This document shows, in pieces, positions 1-10,977 of a stretch of 64,000 nucleotides of DNA (position 1 is its first letter; each line of letters begins with the position of its first letter). The notes beneath the pieces are model-generated. The model was given only the letters and a program-made list of their open reading frames with translations. It searched no databases and was not told the origin of the DNA. Where the stretch lies: contig OX392527.1 of the NCBI GenBank assembly GCA_947623455.1, positions 30,062,201-30,126,200 on the forward strand. The letters run 5' to 3'. This DNA is from Mimachlamys varia. Taxonomy: Eukaryota; Mollusca; Bivalvia; Pectinida; Pectinidae. The translations under genes were made by a program, and so were the position numbers.

Positions 1-248
1 AAACAGTAGCAGTAAGAAGTGTCTGGAATAAACAGGTATACGTATTGGCTCTTGGAAATTGTTTTGAATCGCTTATCTTGTATTCCTATAGTAACCATCT
101 CGTACAAGAACCACATTCGTATTCTTGACATTGTCTTTGTTATATAGAATTTCAAAGTAATGGATGTAAGCTTCAATTGTATGCTTACTTTCCAGACAAC
201 GTGACTTCAGAAATTTCCAAACTTTTCCTCGCCGATGTTGTCCAACAT
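1..248. other. Intergenic sequence, nothing recognised
   Basis: Unique-looking AT-rich sequence leading into the 81-bp minisatellite. No coding, RNA or repeat signal is supported here. Confidence 0.5.
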
Positions 249-740
249 TGATCGGATTGGCCCCGGATAGGCATGACACCAGCACACCAAAGACAATAGG
301 CTATCTTCTCATACCGACACTCACACAATGGATCAGATTGGCCCCGGATAGGAATGACACCACCGCACCAAAGACAATAGGCTATCTTCTCATACCGACA
401 CTCACACAATGGATCAGATTGGCCCCGGATAGGAATGACACCACCGCACCAAGACACTGGCTGTCTTCTCATACCGACACTCACACAATGGATCAGATTG
501 GCCCCGGATAGGAATGACACCACCGCACCAAAGACAATAGGCTATCTTCCCATACCGACACTCACACAATGGATCTGATTGGCCCCGGATGGAATGACAC
601 CACCGCACCAAAGACAATAGGCTATCTTCTCATACCGACACTCACACAATGGATCAGATTGGCCCCGGATAGGAATGACACCACCGCACCAAAGACAATA
701 GGCTATCTTCTCATACCGACACTCACACAATGGATCAGAT
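249..740. repeat. 81-bp minisatellite, about 6 units
   Basis: The words GATTGGCCCCGGATAGG, CAAAGACAATAGGCTATC and CATACCGACACTCACACAATGG recur with spacings of 81, 79, 81, 80 and 81 bp, with unit starts near 249, 330, 411, 490, 571, 651 and 732. The period is a multiple of three, so several frames stay open and give a 27-residue repeated peptide. Small 1- and 2-bp indels shift the frame between units, which argues against coding. The array ends beside a decayed SINE fragment. Confidence 0.9.
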
Positions 741-769
741 GAACGCGTCCTTATTTTCAAAATGGCTGA

Positions 770-860
770 AGTTTGATTCCTCGGCCGGACGTGAAGAGGG
801 ATTGGGTCACTCATACAACCAGGTGGGTTCTCTGCAGGTAGTCGAAACTGGGCCAGGTGT
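770..860 (+). mobile_element. Degraded SINE fragment
   Basis: The segment GATTCCTCGGCCGGACGTGA, followed by a GGGTCAC and then a GTGGGTT word, parallels in order and spacing the middle of the better-preserved SINE at 2436-2680 (GATTCCCCGACCGGACGTGA, GGGGTCAC, GTGGGTTTGCTC). The 5' tRNA-like promoter part and the 3' tail are missing or unrecognisable. It is probably an old copy of the same family. Confidence 0.6.
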
Positions 861-2031
861 ATGGGTTACCAAGACGTATCGGACCAGTCATCAAATCATT
901 GACAACCAATGACAACATAGTTCAGTTTATTTCCGTTATTTACATGTAGCTTCATCTATGTTGTCAGCAAGTGTTGCCTCCTGTTTCAGTTTACTTAAGT
1001 GTTGAGGTCTGTCTATGTCGTTTGTGATATACTTCATATATCTTACAATCATATTTACATCATTTTGATGGACGTTGAAGATTGCTTCTTTCTATAAAGA
1101 CGGATCAGTAAGGTAACTATCTATATTATAATACTGTTAATTAATGTTAAATTTGAAAATGTCGACTTTCTGAAATATTCTTTGGGGGTTGATTTATTTC
1201 GTGTAGAGTAGCGTGTCTAATAAGATGCACGTGTGATGTTTACAAACACCAGACGCGAGCACGTGTGAAGTACAGCAATTAGCGTTTAACTTTTGTCGGG
1301 TTCGGCAACAAAGGCGAATTCCTCAGATACACATGTTTTTCATTTGAAAATATACAGTCCTCTAAATTGTTAGTAGAGGGGCGGCGGCTGGTGTGATTAC
1401 GTCACGAACCATACAGCTGTGTCGCTATAAATGTCAAAATCCTACATCCCTCATATATAAATATTTAATAGTTTCACAAATCGTCAGTTCATTTCGAAAT
1501 TGGTTTCCGATTTAACACCAATGATTCATGGGTCAACGACGTGGATTTCGTTTAGCGTAGGTTTTACGGTATGGAAATAGAGCCAAACGTGATGACTTGT
1601 GATATATACATAATGTATACAGTGTATAGTATGTAAGTACATCTATGTGGTTTATAATATACGGGTAACGACTTAAAACGTAGAATGTACATTAACCGAA
1701 AATTGTACCACAAGACCATGGTGTTTCTTCAGAATACAGCGGTATTTCAAGAAAATGCCAAGGCTTCAAACCAAACCGAAATAAAAAGTTTCTAATATGA
1801 AGCAAGTTTTTGTACAGTTTTTTGTATTGTTCCACTGGTAATTTACACCCAGTGTCCGGTCATGGTTAATGGTACTTTTTTGTAAATAAAACTATTATCA
1901 AATTATTTACCATCGTATGTGAATCACGGGATGATAATCCCGTCTGATTAGACGGGTTGTTAAAGGACAACTGTATAATTTACTATGTAAGTTATTTCCG
2001 AACATTTTAGCTACTAACCTAAATACTTAAC
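861..2031. other. Intergenic stretch with a possible promoter
   Basis: No gene or repeat was recognised. At 1396-1403 there is an ATF/CREB-like TTACGTCA, and 22 bp further on a TATAAA (1425-1430), an arrangement compatible with a core promoter on the + strand. A CACGTG E-box lies near 1260. No open frame or recognised exon follows, so this remains a motif coincidence unless transcript data support it. Confidence 0.3.
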
Positions 2032-2430
2032 AATAGATAGGACAGTGTGAGGACGAGGCTTGTTTTAAAATAGATAGGACAGTGTGAGGACGAGGCTTGT
2101 TTTACAATAGCTAGGAGGTGTAAGAACGAGGCTTGTTTTACAATAGATCTATTAGGACGGTGTGAGAACGAGACTTGTTTTACAATAGATAGGACGGTTT
2201 GAGAACGAGGCTTGTTTTACAATAGATAGGACAGTGTGAGAACGAGGCTTGTTTTACAATAGATAGGACGGTGTGAAAACGAGGCTTGTTTTACAATAGT
2301 TAGGACGGTGTGAGAATTAGGCTTGTTTTACAATAGATAGGACGGTGTGAGAACGAGGCTTGTTTTACAATAGATAGGACAGTGTGAAAACGATGCTTGA
2401 TGTACAATAAATATGACCGTGCGAGAGCGA
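2032..2430. repeat. 37-bp minisatellite, left block (about 10 units)
   Basis: About ten units carry the words GATAGGACAGTGTGAG and ACGAGGCTTGTTTTACAATA at a 37-bp period. The last unit is broken off in the middle by the SINE beginning near 2436. The same family resumes at 2681, so both blocks were one array before the insertion. Confidence 0.9.
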
Positions 2431-2435
2431 TGATT

Positions 2436-2680
2436 GGGTGATCGGGTGGTGCAGTGGATAGCGCACTTGTCTTTCACCAAGGCGGCCGCAGGTCGATTCC
2501 CCGACCGGACGTGAAAAGGTATGGGGTCACCTGCCCGACCACGTGGGTTTGCTCTGGGTACTCCAGTTTCCTCCCACAATTAGATCCCTCACGCGCTTAC
2601 ATCCGGGCCAACAAGAGTGATTAATATAAATTGGATAACCTGTTTCATAATTATTGTAAAATAAAAGTTTCTATTTATAT
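2436..2680 (+). mobile_element. tRNA-derived SINE (about 245 bp)
   Basis: The 5' part is tRNA-like. It has an A-box-like TGGTGCAGTGG at 2447-2457 and a B-box-like GGTCGATTCC at 2491-2500, spaced as in an internal RNA polymerase III promoter. A central region follows with the words GTGGGTTTGCTCTGGGTACT and CAGTTTCCTCCCACA, a pattern seen in molluscan SINEs. The end is AT-rich (AATAAAAGTTTCTATTTATAT). The element splits a unit of the 37-bp minisatellite: half a unit lies on each side, with a short AGCGA at both junctions that may be the remnant of a target duplication. It has no coding capacity and would depend on a LINE for mobilisation. Confidence 0.8.
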
Positions 2681-3190
2681 AGCGAGACTTTTTCTGCAAT
2701 AGACAGGACAGTGTGAGAACGAGGCTTGATGTACAATGTATAGGACAGATTGAGGACGATGCCTGTCAAACGTTGTACAGTAGATAGGACAGTTTGAGAG
2801 CTAGGCGTGTTATACAGTTGATAGGACAGTTTGAGAACGAGGCTTGTTGTACAGTACATGGGACAGTTTGTGAAAGAGACTTGTTGTATAATAGATAGGA
2901 CAGTTTGAGAACGAGGCTTGCTGTACAGTAGATAGGACAGTTTGAGAACGAGGCTTGTTTTACAGTAGATAGGACAATTTGAGAACGAGGCTTGCTGTAG
3001 AGTAGATAGGACAGTTTGAGAACGAGGATTGTTGTACAGTAGATAGGACAGTTTGAGAACGAAGCTTGCCATAAAGTAGATAGGACAGTTTGAGAACGAG
3101 GCTTGCTGTACAGTAGATAGGATAGTGTGATAACGAGGATCGTTGTACAGTAGATAGGATAGTTTGAGAATGAGGCCTGTCGCACGTTTG
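2681..3190. repeat. 37-bp minisatellite, right block (about 13 units)
   Basis: This continues the 2032-2430 array after the SINE, with the same 37-bp period. The units have diverged towards a TTTGAG variant and GTTGTACAGTA ends (GATAGGACAGTTTGAGAACG). Open frames on the minus strand, with repeated NCPIYC- and LSYLLY-like peptides, are products of the repeat period and not a gene. Confidence 0.9.
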
Positions 3191-3955
3191 AACCACAGCG
3201 TTACATCAGAGTTACAATGACTAGGGTGTATACGTTGACCCCGCCGTTTACAACTATCAAAGCATACTTAAAATATTGTAAAAGAGATAATAAAAATTAC
3301 CACAAAAATGGGGTTTTATGATGATGTTATTGTAGCGCGACGGGCGACACGGTCTGTGAGTATTAAGACACAAGGACGTCTCGAAGTTAGCCTAACACAG
3401 GACAGTAAGAGGCGGAGGGCACTGGTAGTAGAACGGAAATAGTGTGTCTTCATTGTTAGGAGCGATCATCAATACATAAACAATATACTAACCACATATG
3501 CTGTAGCTACCTGTTTCTGAGGTCGCATATAGCACCAGATCTTGTGTAGAAGAATAAACCGATGAGTGTGGATTGTTCACGAGTACTGTACAAAGTAGGT
3601 GTGCGAGTTCTCCGAGACTGCGACATAATAAAAATAAAGAGTCCAATGTGATGGTTAGTCTTGGACTACTACCCACGTTATTGTCCTTAACCAAAAAATT
3701 ATTTAAAACACTGAATTCCCTAGATATTTGGTTAATTTCTTTTCTCATAGCACGTGTCTACTCCTTTTTATAGCATGTGCCTAGCTACCCTTTGGTTTAT
3801 GGTGGAAAAGACAACATCCCATTCAAATATTCTAAATTAAATGCATCGTTTACTTTTTGGTCATGTAAGTATAATGTTTATATTAACCATCACATGGCAA
3901 TGACAAAGCATACTTTTACCAAAATCAGGCTGCATTCATATCAGCCATGAATGCC

Positions 3956-3976
3956 ATTGGCCGATTGCTGACGTCA
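3956..3976. promoter_or_regulatory. CCAAT (reverse) plus perfect CRE
   Basis: An inverted CCAAT core (ATTGG, 3956-3960) is followed nine bases later by the full palindromic cAMP-response element TGACGTCA (3969-3976). Both motifs are typical of animal promoters and work at short spacing. There is no independent evidence of transcription. Confidence 0.3.
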
Positions 3977-4689
3977 TCATTGCTATAACGAAATAACCAT
4001 AGCATTTGATATTGAAACTCCCTTAAAAAAGGATGTACTTGTCATAGTAATTGGTTTTATGTGAGATTTTATTACTCCGAAAATGGTCAATACTTGGCTG
4101 TTTTCAGTTGACATTCATAAACAATATGAAACGATGCGCTTCAATTTGTATTTTTCATTTACAATTGGCATTTCTGTTGGCTATAAACGTCAAATGAACA
4201 CGTTTTAATGCTAAACAGACCTGAAACGTCACGTCATACTTCATTTCTAATGATGCCGTCGACGGCAAGTAATGGCATCAAAGGTACTAAATTCTTGTTT
4301 AAATGTTGTCAACTTTTTTTCAATAAACAACAAAAGGTGTGCTCCTACCTAATACAAATTCCAGTCGAGCTAAATGACACGCATTCAGTACAGCACACGA
4401 ATGATATTAATGGGGAAACATATTGTTGTTTCATATCAGTCGAACTTACACAAAATGTACATCTAGCAAAAATAGAGCGATTTACAACAGTAACATATCA
4501 AATAGATATACACAAACTGAATACTTGGGTTGTTTACGTGTCGTCTGACATCCTATCAACTTTTAGGTCACTTGCGATATGCTTGACCATTTTATACAAT
4601 CCCAATGGTCGGATCCTTTATCTGTGACCAGTCCCAAAGCACTTGTTTTGACTTGTTATAGCCCGTATGGAAATTCTCAGAAACATGCC

Positions 4690-4750
4690 GCAGTACATGC
4701 GCAGTTAGACCGGAACGCAATGTGTTTGACAACAACTGAAGATGGCTGAC
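4690..4750 (+). promoter_or_regulatory. Possible TATA-less promoter (NRF1/ETS/YY1-like)
   Basis: Within 60 bp lie an NRF1-like CATGCGCA (4696-4703), an ETS-like ACCGGAA (4709-4715) and a YY1-like AAGATGGC (4739-4746). In animals these three are commonly found together at TATA-less housekeeping promoters, and YY1 sites often overlap the first ATG. Here the ATG of AAGATGGC opens a 42-codon frame (4742-4870). The motif combination is seen directly; promoter function is inferred. Confidence 0.35.
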
Positions 4751-4870
4751 GTCGAATCCTGCGCCTCCCCATCAAATATGAAAATCTCCAAAATCTACTC
4801 GGGGATAAAAATGCCGTTAGCTGAAAAAGGCCACCGAACACGTAATGCTTGTCGTTTATGCATATCTTAA
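4742..4870 (+). CDS. Hypothetical 42-codon frame at a possible promoter
   Basis: An ATG in an AAGATGGCTGAC context opens a frame beginning MADVESCASPSNMKISKIYS and ending at TAA 4868-4870. No family is recognised. An in-frame GTAATG at about 4841 could act as a weak splice donor, which would make this the start of a longer spliced gene, but no second exon was identified. It is listed only because it coincides with the promoter-like cluster. It may equally be non-coding. Confidence 0.15.
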   Translation: MADVESCASPSNMKISKIYSGIKMPLAEKGHRTRNACRLCIS

Positions 4871-5572
4871 GAAAAAGAACCTAAACGAAAGCTGTGATGC
4901 TGAATGGTTGGATTCAATCTTGGCTATTACAAGTAACATCGCGTAAATATTTAAAGTTTTAGTTGGTAAATTGATTAGTAATAAGTGTGTATGTGTGCTG
5001 AAGGCAGGGTATGATGGGATTATTTCCTTTTTAAGATAGAACGGATCAGATACCGAATGTATAATGCTATTGTTACTTGTACAGAAATCCAATGCCGTAA
5101 AACAGAACCTAATGCCGTCCTCACATATAGACAAACATCAGACACAAATTCACAATTGTATATTACAGAGAAAGGTGCTAGGGTACAGGAGGGTAGTTAG
5201 TCCGAGTAGTTAAAAATCTCCCAAATATTACCAGGGGTACAGAAGATATATTTCGGCCACACTCTTGTCCCCAAGTAAAGGGCACAAAGTCTGTAGGGGT
5301 TTCCCAAATCATGTACATAGTGTGTAAAGGTATTTCTCCTCTGTCTCCGACCTATACAGGAAGGCATCGTTTCAATCTTCAGTGTATGGTGTCAAACTAC
5401 AAACAACAAATATAATACCAAACCAGCGAGATAAACTTCAAGTATTACACAAACATGTGTAAGGAATCTGTATTTTCTATTAACAAATTAAACAAGGTAA
5501 TATCATCAGGGAAGAGCTATATCATTGTCTCACGCATGGGCAATAAAAGTTGTGTCGTCTCATAAGGTTACC

Positions 5573-5671
5573 GTCCAATCACGTGTACGGCGGAACACGT
5601 GATCACGTGATGTCACCGCATCGGGCGTCACGACCGGTGTAAGTCGTGTTGGCTGTGTACGCCAGGTAAAT
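5573..5671 (+). promoter_or_regulatory. Triple CACGTG E-box cluster with CCAAT and a splice donor
   Basis: A CCAAT (about 5575-5579) abuts three CACGTG E-boxes at 5580-5585, 5596-5601 and 5604-5609. The last sits in TCACGTGA, the core of the TFEB/MITF-type CLEAR or M-box element. About 55 bp downstream, CCAG|GTAAAT (junction after 5665) is a good splice-donor match. Together they could form a promoter with a short untranslated first exon. The sites are seen directly; the rest is inference. Confidence 0.35.
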
Positions 5672-7904
5672 CTGCAGTAAATTACACCTAAATACAACTC
5701 CCCGTCGGCTCATCCGATTCCTTATCAACGAATTAACTAATATATTCGAAGCAAACACCAAGCTCGATAAAAAAAATTAATATGCATCTGAATCTGAGTT
5801 ATGTATTAATGATATGTCAATACAATGTATGCTATGTACCGTGCGATGATTTTATGCGATCTACCATCTACTGTACACCCGTGAACTATTTATATGAAAT
5901 AGGTTATGATGCACAAACAGCCAATGGATGTCACATGGCGTTAAATTACATTTGTTTCTATATCTTCAAATCATTGTCTTTTCAGATATACTGATGTGCG
6001 ACTGGTGAATCTTAAAAAAAAGAAGGACTTCATTCTAATTTTAGAAAAGACTAATATAGACTTTGCCTGTTGTCTAATCCATTTATTGATCCTGATGTTT
6101 ACTAATTCTTTGTATTTCTTGTTAATTGTTTAAAGTATCAATAATAACATATTTTGAAATTGAAAAAAAAACAATTTTAATTGATCTTATTTCAATCTTC
6201 TGTTGTTAAGCATATGTCGACTATGACTTCATCTTTTAAAGAATTTATCAATTTAAAATTATTGAAATAAATTTTACTCATGTCAAGGTTGCCGTGTTAG
6301 AAATGTGTTGCTCTGTTAAATAAATTAACCCAGTAACACATAGTGGCATATAGAGTAGGCCAACAGCAGGTTTGGATAAGTCACTGTGATATTTCGACTT
6401 TCTAGTGAAGAGCTCAAACCCAAGACAGGACCGTGGGTTTGGTTTATACGAACGTCGTTCGCCATTAATTAGTGTATAGACACTGAGAAGGAAAACACAT
6501 CTTCTCATTCGATGTATTGGATTTCTCAAAGCTTAACCGGAATAGGCTCGGTGGTACATGATTATGTTTGTGCCATATGTAGAAATCCAAGGTTCCGTCT
6601 GAATCGGAGTGGAACTACTTGGCCCGGATGTATCTGACTGATGAGCAACACGAACACACTTTTTATTTCTTGTTAATGGCTGGGGATTATCTGTGCGACA
6701 TTTCAATGTAATTACATAAGAAAAGGTTTATGGGGAGGTATATCTCCGAGGGGATACGACTGGCGATCCCGGCGACCTTCGGGCGACCCCCGTGCCAGGT
6801 TTTATACTCGCCTATTCCACGTTTTGTTGTCCGTGGAATGTAAATGTCGAACAAATGAAAAAGTCAGGTTTACTTTCAGTGCAAACACCGAAAATACTAT
6901 CTAATTTTATTAATCGAAAGAGGACATAAAATTGGGAACTTTTTGATATCGTGGCGGAGGTATACATTTAGTGTCACGACGGGAGAAACTGTAGCCGCTA
7001 ATTACAGGTGTGCGATACACTCCATAAAATATGGGTTTTCTGTGAGGTTTTGTCCACGACGGCGGGGTGAAGTCGGAGGCCGGCTTGGACCCGTCACACT
7101 ATAATGTGTAATTTGCTTGAGATTAGGCTCTAACGATCGGCTATGATCTGATACCCGGATCCTATCCACAGATTAGGGTCGTTTACACTGGCTGGATACT
7201 CGCCAAACGCTGGCGTACGACTTCAGGACCGCCGTCGCTGGGAAATTGAAACATCACTTCGGCAATATCGCATTTTTTCCGTAACAATTTGTGCAAAAGC
7301 CATTTTCAAGGTTCAGGTTAAATATAAATAATAAAGATTTCAGTGTATTTCATACATTTAATTCCTTCTTGTGGCCTAACTTCTCGCTAATCGTTTCTCC
7401 TGTGACGCTTGGCTGACATATGAAAGGTGGGATGTCTATAACTCGATATGTACCAGCCTATTGTAACTGATACAGGGCTTTGTTCTTTGCGCCTTTCCGT
7501 GATAGAAAGTGAAACTCGAGACAATGCAACACAGCTACCCCGTACTCCCTAAAATAGCACCACAACGGGTCAGTGCATCCACAGACGTCAAATCACATGC
7601 AAACGCTGAAATTAGGCTAAATTTGTACATGTCTCTATTCACGAAAACTCCTTATAAGACATCCACCGTGCGGAGGAACACATCAGTCATATTGGCATGA
7701 CAATAGCAGTACCGCAGCACCGCACGACCTTCAGAGAGGAAAGGCCAATACACAACGACAAAAACTTCCCACGGTATTTAACCAGCTTTGAAAAACTAAA
7801 AAATATGCCTGTATCACCGGCCATTGAAAACATTTCCCAGAAGTGTTTTTAATGAATTATATGTTGGCGGATTGTTGTAGAGAGTACATGAAGGTGCTGA
7901 CGTA

Positions 7905-8380
7905 CAAAATATAGATAGTACACAACAGGTGCTGACGTACAAAAATGATAGTACGCAACAGGTGCTGACGTACAAAAATGATAGTACGCAACATGTGCTG
8001 ACGTACAAAAATGATAGTACACAACAGGTGCTGACGTACAAAATATATATGGTACACAACAGGAGCTGAGGTACAAAATATAGAAAGTACATAACAGGTG
8101 CTGACGTACAAAATATATATGGTACACAACAGGAGCTGAGGTACAAAATACAGAAAGTACATAACAGGTGCTGACGTACAAAATAACAGGTACAGACGTA
8201 CAAAATATAGATGGTACACAACAAGTACTGACGTACAAAAAAAATGATAGTACACAACAGGTGCTGACGTACAAAATATAGATAGTACACAACAAGAACT
8301 GACGTACAAAAAATGATAGTACACAACAGGTGCAGACGTACAAAATATAGATGGTACACAACAAGTACTGACGTACATGG
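7905..8380. repeat. 33-35-bp minisatellite with TGACGTAC in most units
   Basis: About fourteen units share the words GGTGCTGACGTACAAAA and AGTACACAACA. Length variation sits in the A-rich stretch (33 to about 38 bp). Long open frames on the minus strand (up to 196 codons), giving repeated LCTI- and YFVRQ-like peptides, are by-products of the period. Most units contain a CRE-like TGACGTAC. Confidence 0.9.
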
Positions 8381-10977
8381 TATACTAAAAGCGCTGTCAC
8401 ACAAAATGCATTAAATAAAACATGCATTCCTGTATAAACTGTTTTGGAAACGAGCAGTGTATCTTAGAAATGGGACAATACGTGTAGGGAATGAGTAGAG
8501 TGATAGGGAAATGAGAAATATGCTGTAGAAGATGAATAGGGTGTTTGAGAGGAACAGTATCTTGTAGATGCGTGTACGAGAACGGGTCTTCCTATTTATA
8601 AGTTTATTTATTTATTTCAAAATTTCTGTAAGAGTCACATCAAATTTCATAATACCGGGTATTGGTATTACACGGTGTTCCATTAAGTATTTAGAATGCA
8701 ACCGCATCAGCGAACATATTGTAAGAGCGAGGGTACGGACGGACAAAGTAAGGGTATTGACGGACAATGCGATACCTATAAACTGTCTGTTTAACGTCAC
8801 CCGATAGCGACTCCCGCGTAAGGCAAGGAGGCCGGAACAGCGCAGATGGGAACGACTTATGACAATAACGACACTATAAGGATCTGTGAATTCTGTAGCT
8901 GCCCCTCCTCCTGGTAACACCACACTACTGCCACCTAAACCAAGACTTCTCTTTTATCTATGCCTCGATGATGTTGTATGGTAAATTATATGGTTATGAA
9001 TTCTCCTATCAACATACCCCACAACGCGCTATGGAGGTCGAACTAGTGGGGCTACTGGACCGGAAACAGTCCCCTCATAAACAGATCCTTTACAGCATCG
9101 GTATATCATTAATTCTCAATCTTAATCGAAACGAACAAATTAAATCTCTATCATGCACCAGATATTTCAACAGGACAATCCCATCTCGTCATTTCAGAAG
9201 AAAGATAAATGTGAACGATGTATACGGAGGTAGCCTTTTATAGTTCTTCTCGAGAAATAAAACTTTCAAAAAGACACAAAAGCTTTGTGACAAATCGGAA
9301 GGACGGAAAGATGGGCTAAAAAGTTCACTTGACCCCGGCAAACGTGGAGTACCGTACAGAAAACCTTTCTTCTGTTGTAGACAGTGCTAGACGAAAGTGA
9401 AATGCTCTGGATTTACATTTCTTCACATTGATTCACCAATCCACTGATTTGAATCTGTGTAAAATAATTTAATATCTATAAAATGTTAAAACTCCGAGAT
9501 GAAAGTAAAGTGTTCTCATGATATTATCATATATTACCTCTCCACCTCCTCCGTAATATATGTAAGCCCTTGTACATTTGGCCTGCCTGGATCCCATTCC
9601 CTAATCTTACATTTTCAAAAGTTGTCTTGCACAACAGGCGACCTTGGACTAGTTGATAACTAGTGGCGACAACCAGGACTTGTCCCAACACTTTTTTTGA
9701 TAGCTGTAAATTGTATTATGTTTATAATTATTGAATATATACACCGTTATCATATCAATTTGAAAGTTAGATAATTTTAAAAAGATACCTTTATCAATTC
9801 ACCTGCATTAACTCTTATCATAGAGACCATCTCCCTCACCTATTCACTTCCCCCCTGCACCCTCCATATTACTGGTAATAGAAATGTGAAGACGAGGTCG
9901 ATCTGTAATCCCGAACTTAGTATATATATAGGTATAAAGTCTACTAGTGCAGACACCTAGGACTTGGCGCTATCTGCTTGTTAAAGCAATGTTTTGATAT
10001 CTTGAATCGGATTAGGTTTTGCAATTTTTAAGCGGAAGCTTTCGCGGTTTTATCGAGATAATTTGGCAGTGATAATTCGCACTAGAAAGATATGTTATAA
10101 TTATGACAGTAATAACACATATCTAGCAGATTACATAAGAGTTCGTGTGTTTTATCACTTCGCAAAAGAATAACGATATGAGCAATAATAGCAGGTCACA
10201 ATAAACGGTGCAAGAACAGCGAAGAATTTTAATGTCGTTGAACAAACGTCGCAATTTGAGGCCATATAAATCTTTAAATATTTTGAAAGCGATATTTTCT
10301 TCAAGGAACTTTAATTAAATGAAGTATTTACAATAAGAATAGTATGTGAGATAACTTCCGTGGTACAATTTAGAAAGGAAGATTTGTTTTGTAAATAGGG
10401 CTTATTAAAAAAATCCTTGTAAAACAGGTATGATTCGGGCTGTTCACAAAGACAATGTGCTCAAAGTATACTTTTGAAATAATATTTTTAAATATAAGTA
10501 TTCCATATGTATTTGAAAACGTCTGTAAGCAAAAGAGGATATGACATATTTCCGATATATATATATACTTCATATAGGAGCAGTTCTTTTGTTTACATAG
10601 GTATAAACGCATTGTATACAGACGCCCAGCCTGTTACATCTTTGTATAGTTACCCTTTTACACCTGAACATGTCCGCCTGCTGAGTATTCAGACGAGATA
10701 ATTCAAGGATTATTAAACGGTACCTCAATTTCCAAAATCAAATGAAACAAATTCTCTCTGAATAAAAGCCTTTCGTTCCCAGAAAGATGGTTTCCTTCAA
10801 CATTGGCCAACGAAATAATTTATTACTTTTTTCACTTTTTATCAAGAATAGCATTATCTTTTAGGTTTTAGGGTGCTAACATTTTCTTTCAAGACTATCG
10901 ATATTTTAGTTTTAATGGATAGGCTGAATAAACTTTATTTTCAGGGTTAACAAACATTCCTCAAGGTATCAGACAAG
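8381..10977. other. Intergenic sequence, no gene recognised
   Basis: AT-rich sequence between the 33-bp minisatellite and the 32-bp satellite. Open frames reach 103 codons at most and have no recognisable motifs. No RNA gene or mobile-element termini were seen. Confidence 0.4.

Larger units (their letters stand above)
3191..7904. other. Long intergenic stretch without a recognised gene
   Basis: About 4.7 kb of AT-rich sequence. The open frames are short, lack recognisable domains and show no supporting splice pattern. The largest is 139 codons at 4208-4627. Three motif clusters are listed separately: NF-Y plus CRE at 3956-3976, an NRF1/ETS/YY1-like cluster at 4690-4750, and a triple CACGTG cluster at 5573-5666. 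Confidence 0.4.

Noticed and set aside
185..814. Repeated open frames with a 27-residue period
   Set aside because: They arise from the 81-bp minisatellite. 1-2-bp indels between units break the frame and the peptide resembles no family.
7814..8427. Minus-strand open frames of 173-196 codons
   Set aside because: By-products of the 33-35-bp minisatellite; three overlapping frames give related low-complexity peptides.
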